From Agrobacterium tumefaciens str. B6 (lineage in GTDB: Bacteria; Pseudomonadota; Alphaproteobacteria; Rhizobiales; Rhizobiaceae), in assembly GCF_001541315.1 (NCBI RefSeq), contig NZ_LMVK01000009.1, forward strand, positions 1 through 64,000: a DNA stretch of 64,000 bases, given 5' to 3'. Numbering within the stretch: the first letter of the stretch is position 1; each line of letters starts with the position of its first letter. Both the position numbers and the translations under genes were made by a program. The notes below the pieces were generated by a model. It made no database searches. It saw only the letters and a list, made by a program, of their open reading frames with translations, and was not told the origin of the DNA. Shown piece by piece: positions 7,801 to 14,830 of the stretch.

Positions 7801-8397
7801 ATGACGATGCGCCTTACGAAAACCCGCACCATTGCACGCCTCGGACGGGGAAAGATTGTCGCGCTCCTTGCGAGCCTCTTGATGTGGGTCGCACCGGCCT
7901 CGGCCCAGAACAGCGATCAATATTCGTTCCAGGAAGTCGTGGATGCAGGCCACGGATTCTTCGGTGAAACCACCGGCGGCCTTGCCAAGGTGGTGGAGCG
8001 CGCCTTCCAGCAATACGGTCTTCCGAACGGTTACATTCTCGGGCAGGAAGGCTCCGGCGCTTTCGTCGCGGGCCTCACCTATGGCGAAGGCACGCTTTAC
8101 ACCAAGAATGCCGGCCAGCACCCGGTCTTCTGGCAGGGCCCGTCGCTCGGCCTCGATTACGGCGGCCAGGGCACCCGCGCCATGGTGCTGGGCTATAACC
8201 CGCCCTCCGGCGATGCGCTTTACCGCCGTTACGGCGGGGTGGGCGGCCCCCCCTTCATCGTCGCCGGCGGCGGCCTGACCTATCTGAAGAGCAGCGACGT
8301 GACCCTCGCGCCCATCCGCACCGGCATCGGCGCGCGCCTCGGCATCAATGTCGGCTACCTGAAGCTCACCCAGCAGCCGACCTGGAACCCCTTCTGA
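7801..8397 (+). CDS. eipA: EipA-like periplasmic envelope-integrity protein (DUF1134)
   Basis: 198 aa. A signal peptide runs to about residue 35 (LLASLLMWVAPASAQ), then the DUF1134 domain (YSFQEVVDAGHGFFGETTGG, LDYGGQGTRAMVLGY, RYGGVGGPPFIVAGGG). The Brucella orthologue EipA is a soluble periplasmic eight-stranded beta-barrel needed for envelope stress resistance, and its gene is directly activated by CtrA. Here the gene is divergent from chpT, in line with cell-cycle control. A second ATG at 7807 is an alternative start. Confidence 0.85.
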   Translation: MTMRLTKTRTIARLGRGKIVALLASLLMWVAPASAQNSDQYSFQEVVDAGHGFFGETTGGLAKVVERAFQQYGLPNGYILGQEGSGAFVAGLTYGEGTLYTKNAGQHPVFWQGPSLGLDYGGQGTRAMVLGYNPPSGDALYRRYGGVGGPPFIVAGGGLTYLKSSDVTLAPIRTGIGARLGINVGYLKLTQQPTWNPF

Positions 8398-8540
8398 TTC
8401 GCTAAAGCCGGAGCGGGAGGAAATAACGGGCCGGTTTTGACGGTGCGACACCCCTCCCCACGGTTGCAATAATAGCGTAACGTGCTTTCGCGCCCCTCTT
8501 TCCGAATGCGCGCGTATCTGAGTTTCGGAGACTGTCCCGC

Positions 8541-9770
8541 GTGATCGAATATGCCATTCTCTTCGGATTGGGTTTTCTCACCGCAACCCTGCTGGCCCTG
8601 CTGATCGCACCCGCGATCCATCGCCGCATCGTCGCCTATACGGAAAACCGCATACGCGCGACAATGCCCATCAGCCCGCAGGAAGTCCGCGCCCAGAAGG
8701 ACATGGCGCGCGCGCTCTACGCCGCCGAAAACGCCAAGGTCCGCCAGGAACTGGATACGGAACGGGAAAAGAACACCTCGCTGCGCCTCGCCAACGAAGC
8801 CGCTTCCAGCGATGCCTATCGCCTCGGCGAGCAGAACCGCAGCTTCTCCCTGAAAATCGAGGAGCTGACGCTGGAAATCGGCGAATTGCGCGCAGCGCTT
8901 GATGCCAGCGAAGAACGCGCCGGCATCATACAGGCGAACCTCGCACAACAGGAGCAGGCCGCCAACGAGCGCGCCAGCCAGATGTCCGATCTCACCGCCC
9001 GCCTGACCAATCTGACGCGCGAGCTGGATGATTCGAAAATCCTCGCCGCCACCCGCGATCTGGAGGCAGAACAGGCCAAGCAGAGCGCCACGCGCTTCCG
9101 CAAGGAAGGCGAAACGGCGACCCGTGAATTGCAGGACGTGGCGGCCCGTAACAAGGAAGCCATGACGGCGGTTGCGCGCGAAAGCCGCAAGGTCACCCGG
9201 CTGGAAGAACAGGTCGCTACGCTGATGGCGAAAAACGCCGATCTCGACACGATGCTGACGCTGCGCAACCAGGAAGCCGCCCGTCTCAAGGAACAGCTTG
9301 CCGCAACCGGCGGCCGCGCCAACGATATGATCATCCGCCTGCCGAACCCGGCCGTGCCGGTGGAAACGGCGGTAAACCCGCCGCCACAGCCGGCCCCAGC
9401 CGCCGCGCTTGAAGTCGTACCCGTCACCGAAGAAGAGGCGACATCGGCGGTGGCCGCCGAGGAGGCAGCGATCTCGCCGGTTGAGGAGCCAGCGGCGCCG
9501 GCATCAGAAGGTCTGGAACAGGAAATCGAGGATATCCGCAATCAGGGCACCGCGCTCACGGAGCGCCTGCTGAATGTGCGCGGCACCGGCAATGACGAAC
9601 CGATCCGCCGCGAAATCGCCCGCATCGCCGCTGAGATGATCGCGCTCACGGCGGCGCAGGAGGGCGAGACATCGCCCATTCCAGGGCTGCTTGCCAAGGC
9701 CTCCGGCTCATCGGGGCGGGACAGCCTTGCGAAGCGGGCGAAGGTGGTGATGGAGAAGCGGAAACATTAG
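8541..9770 (+). CDS. Membrane-anchored coiled-coil protein, unknown function
   Basis: 409 aa from a GTG start. One N-terminal membrane helix (IEYAILFGLGFLTATLLALL, residues 2-21), then an uninterrupted charged coiled coil from about 45 to 265, a Pro/Ala/Glu-rich linker (about 275-330), and a helical C-terminal segment with IRREIARIAAEMIALTAAQE. The tail ends in basic residues. The design suggests an inner-membrane scaffold with a long cytoplasmic rod. I do not recognise a named family beyond conservation expected in Rhizobiales. Monocistronic. Confidence 0.8.
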   Translation: MIEYAILFGLGFLTATLLALLIAPAIHRRIVAYTENRIRATMPISPQEVRAQKDMARALYAAENAKVRQELDTEREKNTSLRLANEAASSDAYRLGEQNRSFSLKIEELTLEIGELRAALDASEERAGIIQANLAQQEQAANERASQMSDLTARLTNLTRELDDSKILAATRDLEAEQAKQSATRFRKEGETATRELQDVAARNKEAMTAVARESRKVTRLEEQVATLMAKNADLDTMLTLRNQEAARLKEQLAATGGRANDMIIRLPNPAVPVETAVNPPPQPAPAAALEVVPVTEEEATSAVAAEEAAISPVEEPAAPASEGLEQEIEDIRNQGTALTERLLNVRGTGNDEPIRREIARIAAEMIALTAAQEGETSPIPGLLAKASGSSGRDSLAKRAKVVMEKRKH

Positions 9771-9810
9771 GCCTTCGGTGGGTGTGGTTTACCCCGCGTT
9801 GAGTGTGCGG

Positions 9811-9971
9811 CTTACCCCCCTCTGCCCTGCCGGGCATCTCCCCCTCAGGGGGGAGATCGGCAAGAAGCACTAACATCACTTCATTCTCAAACGTCGAGAT
9901 GGCCGAAACCTGGCCGCTTGTCGATCTCCCCCCTTGAGGGGGAGATGTCCGGCAGGACAGAGGGGGGTAAG
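9811..9971. repeat. MITE-like 160-bp palindromic element
   Basis: Imperfect terminal inverted repeats of about 54 bp, 9811-9864 and 9917-9971, start with CTTACCCCCCTCTG and contain GATCTCCCCCC tracts. There is no coding potential. It lies between two convergent genes. Confidence 0.8.
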
Positions 9972-10004
9972 CCACGTACGCCGAAGCGATAAAGTGGCAC
10001 TGAC

Positions 10005-10859
10005 CTAAACCCGCCCGATCACTCCCGCCATCTGATAAAGCGCCAGCCCCGAAGCCGTCCCCGCATTCAAGCTATCCAGCTGCGGCGATTGCGCAATCCG
10101 CGCCGTATGAAACCGCGAGAGCACCGATTGCGGCAACCCCTCGCCTTCCGTGCCGATGACAAGCGCCATGCGCTCGGAGCGGGGAATATTGCGGATCTCG
10201 GTCTCGCCACCAGGCGAAAGGCTCCAGATCGCAAACCCGGCCTCAGAAAGCCGCTCCAGCATCTCCACCGCACCGCCGCCGCGATGATAGGGAACCGAAA
10301 GAACTGATCCGACGGAAACACGCAGCGCCTTGCGATAGAGCGGATCGCAGCAGGTCTCGTCGAGAAACACCGCATCGGCATAAAAGGCGGCCGCATTGCG
10401 GAACATCGCCCCAAGATTATCGTGATTGGAAATGCCGCAGCCCACGAGCACCAGTGAAGACGGAGGAAGCGCCGCCGTCATTTCGGTGAGCCCGCGATCC
10501 TGAACCCGGCGGCCGAGCGCCAGAATGCCGCGATGCAGGTGAAAACCGACAATGCCGTCAAGCACCGGCGCTTCGGCCACGTAAACCGGCACATCATCAG
10601 GAAAATCGGCAAGAATATCCGCAACGCCGGAAAGCCGGTTGCGCAGGATCAGGATGCTTTCCGCCGCAAAATCACCACCCGCCTTGTGGGAGGCTGCCAG
10701 CATGCGCAGCACCACCGTGCCTTCGGCAATGAAACGCCCCTGCCGGCCGGTGAGGTCCCGCTCGCGAATATCGCGAAAGGCGGCGATGCGCGGATCGGCG
10801 GAGTCCTCGACCGGGATCAGCGCCCGCCCGTCCAGCAGGTCACTGCCCTCACTGGCCAT
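10005..10859 (-). CDS. SpoU/TrmH-family RNA 2'-O-methyltransferase
   Basis: 284 aa from the ATG at 10859; a TTG just upstream was rejected. The SPOUT signature is present: motif 1 GISNHDNLGAMFRNAAAFYA with the catalytic Arg, motif 2 LVIGTEGEGLP, and motif 3 DSLNAGTASGLALYQ. The enzyme transfers methyl from SAM to ribose 2'-OH in rRNA or tRNA; the exact site is unknown. The start overlaps the stop of the upstream small membrane gene by 11 bp, so the two form a transcription unit. Confidence 0.88.
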   Translation of the reverse strand: MASEGSDLLDGRALIPVEDSADPRIAAFRDIRERDLTGRQGRFIAEGTVVLRMLAASHKAGGDFAAESILILRNRLSGVADILADFPDDVPVYVAEAPVLDGIVGFHLHRGILALGRRVQDRGLTEMTAALPPSSLVLVGCGISNHDNLGAMFRNAAAFYADAVFLDETCCDPLYRKALRVSVGSVLSVPYHRGGGAVEMLERLSEAGFAIWSLSPGGETEIRNIPRSERMALVIGTEGEGLPQSVLSRFHTARIAQSPQLDSLNAGTASGLALYQMAGVIGRV

Positions 10860-11241
10860 CAACAGTCACATCGGCAAGGAACCGGCCGGCTGCGACGTTG
10901 AAGACCAGCGCCTTGCGCGTGCCGTTGGCGAGCCGGCCGTAAAACAGCATGTCGCCGCCGGAATAGCTGACATTGTCGATCGTGAAGCCCTGCGGCAGGC
11001 TGGCGGTGACGGCAAGCGGGCCATTACCGGTCGGGACGGCGAGGTTTGGCGCTTCCGCCTGGGTCTGAACCGCTTTCGACGGCCCCATCGCCTTGTAGAC
11101 AACCGCACCGAAGACGGCCATAAGGCTGATAAACATCACGGAGCCCGACACGATCTGCAAACGGATCATCTTGCGGCGAACTTTTTCCATGGCCGGATCA
11201 AGCGGCTTGTCTTCCTGTTCGTCTTGCTCGATCTGCGTCAT
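10849..11241 (-). CDS. Small single-pass membrane protein (DUF6476-like)
   Basis: 130 aa. A charged cytoplasmic N-terminus (1-30), one membrane helix (about 32-52, SGSVMFISLMAVFGAVVYKA) and a periplasmic beta-rich domain (about 75-125). The layout matches an alphaproteobacterial family of unknown function often found next to rRNA-modifying enzymes; I link it to DUF6476 with limited confidence. Its stop overlaps the SpoU methyltransferase start, and it is divergent from the pseudouridine synthase, giving three genes around one promoter region. Confidence 0.7.
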   Translation of the reverse strand: MTQIEQDEQEDKPLDPAMEKVRRKMIRLQIVSGSVMFISLMAVFGAVVYKAMGPSKAVQTQAEAPNLAVPTGNGPLAVTASLPQGFTIDNVSYSGGDMLFYGRLANGTRKALVFNVAAGRFLADVTVDGQ

Positions 11242-11279
11242 CGGGTTCCCTGAAATGCTGATGGATCGGAAAAATAAGA

Positions 11280-12302
11280 ATGAACGACCCCTTTAAACAA
11301 GGCGGAGACGCAAGGAAAGTCCTGATTGCCGGGGAAGACGCCGAAGGCCGCCTCGATTCCTGGCTGGCGGGCGAGGTGAGCGGCGACTTCTCCCGCAGCC
11401 GCCTGAAGGCCCTGATCGAGCAGGGCGCGGTTTCTCTCAACGGCCAGCCGGTGACGGAGCCGAAAAAGAAGGTGCATCCCGGCGATCGCATCGAGATCGT
11501 GATGCCGGAACCGGAAGACCCGGAACCCAAGGGCGAGGACATTCCGCTCGACGTGGAATATGAGGATGAAGACCTGATCGTGCTCATCAAGCCCGCCGGG
11601 CTCGTCGTGCATCCGGGCGCCGGCAACTGGACGGGAACGCTGGTCAACGCCCTCATCCACCATTGCGGCGACAGCCTCTCCGGCATTGGCGGCGTCAAGC
11701 GGCCGGGCATCGTGCACCGGCTGGACAAGGAAACGTCAGGCGTCATGGTCGTGGCGAAGAACGACAATGCCCACCGGCATCTCGCCGCGCAATTTGCCGA
11801 TCACGGCCGCACCGGACCTTTGGAGCGGGCCTACAAGGCCATCGTCTGGGGCCGCCCGCGCACCCTGCGCGGCACCATCGACGCAGCACTCGGCCGCAGT
11901 GCCGACCGCACCAAACGCGCCGTCAAACACGAGGATTCGGATGACGCCCGCGAGGCGATCACCCATTATGAGGTGATGGAGCGTTACCATGAACGACCGG
12001 ACGCCACCTGCCTCGCCTCGATGGTGGAATGCCGCCTGGAAACCGGCCGCACCCACCAGATCCGCGTGCACATGGCCCATATCGGCAATCCGCTGATCGG
12101 TGATCCCGAATATGGTGCGGCCTTCCGCACCAAGGCGAACCTGCTCGAAGAACCGGCAAAAAGCACTGTTGGCCGCTTTCCGCGCCAGGCGCTGCATGCC
12201 TATCTGCTCGCCTTCGAACATCCCCGTACAGGCGAGGTGATGGAGTTCGAAACCGACCTGCCGGATGACATGGAAGCGCTGCTCACCGCATTGCGCGGCT
12301 GA
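11280..12302 (+). CDS. rluD: RluA/RluD-family 23S rRNA pseudouridine synthase
   Basis: 340 aa. The N-terminal S4 RNA-binding domain (about 20-80, RLDSWLAGEVSGDFSRSRLK) is followed by the synthase domain. The catalytic motif is HRLDKETSGVMVVAKND with Asp149; later motifs ECRLETGRTHQIRVHMAHIG and GDPEYG are intact. The family modifies U1911/1915/1917 of helix 69 (RluD) or sites elsewhere (RluC); the choice of RluD rests on its position near rpoH, a common alphaproteobacterial arrangement, and is not certain. Confidence 0.88.
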   Translation: MNDPFKQGGDARKVLIAGEDAEGRLDSWLAGEVSGDFSRSRLKALIEQGAVSLNGQPVTEPKKKVHPGDRIEIVMPEPEDPEPKGEDIPLDVEYEDEDLIVLIKPAGLVVHPGAGNWTGTLVNALIHHCGDSLSGIGGVKRPGIVHRLDKETSGVMVVAKNDNAHRHLAAQFADHGRTGPLERAYKAIVWGRPRTLRGTIDAALGRSADRTKRAVKHEDSDDAREAITHYEVMERYHERPDATCLASMVECRLETGRTHQIRVHMAHIGNPLIGDPEYGAAFRTKANLLEEPAKSTVGRFPRQALHAYLLAFEHPRTGEVMEFETDLPDDMEALLTALRG

Positions 12303-12310
12303 AAAACCCG

Positions 12311-12339
12311 CATGGCGCGGTCAAAAAAACTGCGCCATG
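12311..12339 (+). terminator. Hairpin after the pseudouridine synthase
   Basis: CATGGCGC (12311-12318) pairs with GCGCCATG (12332-12339) just after the stop at 12302. No T tract follows. The remaining 250 bp to 12589 hold no recognisable element. Confidence 0.35.
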
Positions 12340-12589
12340 TATTTCGCCGGAAGCCCCGGATAATAAAAAAAGATTAGCGGATAGCGATATTCCGCAGTCG
12401 GTCCTTTTTATAGACCGCCCCAATTTCGCTTCAATCGTCGCACCTCCTCGGCCCCCGCAAAGCTTGAAACCGCCGCCGTGAAAACCGTGGCCGCACAAGA
12501 GCTTGGCGACCACTGACGCCGCAGGAAACGCCGAACGTTCAATTCGCCTCCCTCGAACGGAACCGGCATGATGACGGGATCTCTCGCGA

Positions 12590-13414
12590 ATGAATATCGA
12601 AGACCGCCAGTTTATATTTCAGGAGTTGCGCAGCGTCGAAGGCTATATCGATCCGCCCGATGCGCTTGTCTTCAAGGCGCTGCTGCAGGCGCAGACGAGC
12701 CGGGGACTCGATGGCGGCATGGCGGAAATCGGCGTTTATTACGGCCGCTCCTATTTCCTGCTGCGCAAATTCGCCCAGGCACAGGAAAAGGTGCTGGGCG
12801 TCGACCTGTTCGATCTCGACCCGCCCGAAGATGGTAGCCTCGACCAATATGAGCGCCTGATGGAAAACGGCCGCCGGCTGGGTTTTGCGATGGATGAGGA
12901 ACTGATCATCAGGGGCGACAGCACGCGGCTGGCACCCGCCGACATCACCTCGAAGATCGGCCCGGCCCGTTTCTTCAGCATCGATGGCGGCCACCACCTG
13001 CACCATGTGCTGGCCGATGCAAAACTGGCGATGGAGGTGATCGCGCCGCACGGCGTCATCGTCTTCGACGACACCTTCAACCCCGCCTGGCCGGAGGTGA
13101 CGGTGGGCGTCGCCGATTTCCTTCGCACCCATGGCCATAACCTCGTCTGCTTCGGCATGACCAAATACAAGACCTATGTCTGCCGGCGGGAATTTCACGC
13201 GACCTATGCCGGCGCGATTGCCGCCGATCCCGATCTGCAGGGGTTGGGCCATGTCGAGACGCAGTTCCTCGGCTCGAAGGTGATTCGCCTGCACAATCCC
13301 ATGCGCCGGCGGGTCATGTATGAGCTGATGGTGCGCTCCGGCCTTGGCGGTTTTTCGGAACGAATCTACCGTTCGAAAGTTAAACAGGTCAAAGAGGGTG
13401 TCGCCTCAACATAA
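12590..13414 (+). CDS. Class I SAM-dependent methyltransferase (Methyltransf_24-like)
   Basis: 274 aa, soluble. Rossmann motif I is AEIGVYYGRSYFLLRKFA, the acidic strand-2 residue is in VLGVDLFDLDPPEDG, and a central FFSIDGGHHLHHVLADAKLA plus GVIVFDDTFNPAWPEV match the family that includes sugar- or polysaccharide-modifying methyltransferases (CmcI/Methyltransf_24 type). The substrate is unknown. There is only a weak GGGA ahead of the ATG. It lies just upstream of rpoH but with its own spacing and an intervening heat-shock promoter. Confidence 0.75.
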   Translation: MNIEDRQFIFQELRSVEGYIDPPDALVFKALLQAQTSRGLDGGMAEIGVYYGRSYFLLRKFAQAQEKVLGVDLFDLDPPEDGSLDQYERLMENGRRLGFAMDEELIIRGDSTRLAPADITSKIGPARFFSIDGGHHLHHVLADAKLAMEVIAPHGVIVFDDTFNPAWPEVTVGVADFLRTHGHNLVCFGMTKYKTYVCRREFHATYAGAIAADPDLQGLGHVETQFLGSKVIRLHNPMRRRVMYELMVRSGLGGFSERIYRSKVKQVKEGVAST

Positions 13415-13437
13415 CGCATGTGTGAACGCAGCGTTCG

Positions 13438-13466
13438 CTTGAAACGCGGCGGGCGCGTACATATCT
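13438..13466 (+). promoter_or_regulatory. Heat-shock (sigma-32) promoter of rpoH
   Basis: CTTGAA (13438-13443) and CATATCT (13460-13466) are separated by 16 bp, close to the RpoH consensus CTTGAA-N13-15-CCCATnT. It lies 115 bp before rpoH. Autoregulated heat induction of rpoH is known in Agrobacterium; the assignment here is by motif. Confidence 0.6.
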
Positions 13467-13580
13467 GTCACATGGGTTCGTGCGGGGTCGGTAACGACCC
13501 GCAGCTTACGGTGCGCCTCCGGTGGGTTAATCGCCGACCAAAGAGGGTGCCGTTCCAGACCATAGATAAGGGGGTGCTTT

Positions 13581-14483
13581 ATGGCCCGCAATAGTTTGCC
13601 TACGATTACAGCCGGCGAAGCCGGTCTGAATAGATATCTCGACGAAATCCGCAAATTTCCGATGCTGGAGCCGCAGGAAGAATACATGCTTGGCAAGCGT
13701 TACGCCGAGCATGGTGACCGCGATGCCGCCCACAAGCTTGTCACCAGCCATCTGCGTCTCGTCGCCAAGATCGCCATGGGTTACCGCGGTTACGGCCTGC
13801 CGATCGGCGAAGTCGTGTCCGAAGGCAATGTCGGTCTGATGCAGGCGGTCAAGAAGTTCGATCCGGAACGTGGTTTCCGTCTTGCCACCTATGCCATGTG
13901 GTGGATCAAGGCTTCGATCCAGGAATATATCCTGCGCTCGTGGTCGCTGGTGAAGATGGGCACGACGGCCAACCAGAAACGCCTGTTCTTTAACCTGCGC
14001 CGGCTGAAAGGCCGCATCCAGGCGATCGACGACGGCGATCTGAAGCCGGAACACGTCAAGGAAATCGCCACCAAGCTGCAGGTTTCCGAGGAAGAAGTCA
14101 TCTCGATGAACCGCCGCCTGCATGGCGACGCGTCGCTGAATGCGCCGATCAAGGCGTCCGAGGGCGAATCCGGCCAATGGCAGGATTGGCTGGTGGATGA
14201 CCATGAAAGCCAGGAAGCCGTGCTGATCGAGCAGGACGAACTGGAAACCCGCCGCCGCATGCTGGCCAAGGCCATGGGCGTGCTGAACGACCGCGAACGC
14301 CGCATCTTCGAGGCCCGCCGGCTTGCCGAAGACCCGGTGACGCTGGAAGAACTTTCCTCCGAGTTCGACATCAGCCGCGAACGCGTGCGCCAGATCGAGG
14401 TTCGCGCCTTCGAGAAGGTGCAGGAAGCGGTGCAGAAGGAAGCGCTGGAAGCCGCGCGTGCTTTGCGCGTGGTGGATGCTTAA
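13581..14483 (+). CDS. rpoH: RNA polymerase heat-shock sigma factor RpoH
   Basis: 300 aa. Region 2 is complete (LVTSHLRLVAKIAMGYRGYG, RLATYAMWWIKASIQEYILR), the RpoH box appears as NQKRLFFNLRRLKG, and region 4 ends with LEELSSEFDISRERVRQIEV. The QRKLFF-like RpoH box separates it from RpoD. It directs transcription of chaperone and protease genes. RBS GGGGTG precedes the ATG; a strong terminator follows. Rhizobia often carry more than one rpoH; this copy is of the primary type. Confidence 0.95.
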   Translation: MARNSLPTITAGEAGLNRYLDEIRKFPMLEPQEEYMLGKRYAEHGDRDAAHKLVTSHLRLVAKIAMGYRGYGLPIGEVVSEGNVGLMQAVKKFDPERGFRLATYAMWWIKASIQEYILRSWSLVKMGTTANQKRLFFNLRRLKGRIQAIDDGDLKPEHVKEIATKLQVSEEEVISMNRRLHGDASLNAPIKASEGESGQWQDWLVDDHESQEAVLIEQDELETRRRMLAKAMGVLNDRERRIFEARRLAEDPVTLEELSSEFDISRERVRQIEVRAFEKVQEAVQKEALEAARALRVVDA

Positions 14484-14529
14484 GGCGACACTCTCTTAAG
14501 GAGAGCACGCCATCCACGAACGACATCAT

Positions 14530-14555
14530 CCTCGGCCCTCGGCCGAGGATTTTTT
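14530..14555 (+). terminator. Intrinsic terminator of rpoH
   Basis: An 8-bp perfect stem CCTCGGCC/GGCCGAGG (14530-14537/14541-14548) with a 3-base loop is followed by ATTTTTT. Confidence 0.9.
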
Positions 14556-14640
14556 ATGTGTGAAAGCCAAATGGGGATAAATCTCCGGCAACGCCCCTCG
14601 CCAACCGTCGAGTCCTCACCATGACAACCCATCGACCGCC

Positions 14641-14750
14641 ATACCGGCCTTGAGCCGGAATCCAGCCGACGCGCGTCTGCGCGGCGAGAAGAGTCCTTTC
14701 AGCCCAAGGGCTAGGGCTGGCTGGATACCGGCTCAAGGCCGGTATGACGG
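14641..14750. repeat. Dispersed palindromic repeat, copy 3
   Basis: Perfect 18-bp arms ATACCGGCCTTGAGCCGG (14641-14658) and CCGGCTCAAGGCCGGTAT (14728-14745) end in TGACGG. The centre, in inverse orientation to copies 1 and 2, contains GACGCGCGTCTGCGCGGCGA and GAGTCCTTTCAGCCC. Together with the rpoH terminator it fills most of the 14484-14830 gap. Confidence 0.88.
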
Positions 14751-14804
14751 AAGAGGGAATCTCGCCGGGCAATAAGCCAGTGCTTGGATATGTTGAAATG
14801 TTAA

Positions 14805-14822
14805 GGGCGGCCTGAGCCGCCC
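14805..14822 (-). terminator. Hairpin downstream of the acidic membrane protein gene
   Basis: GGGCGGC (14805-14811) pairs with GCCGCCC (14816-14822). On the minus strand the following bases are TTAACATTTC, a modest T tract, 9 bp after the stop at 14831. Confidence 0.5.
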
Positions 14823-14830
14823 CTAAATCA

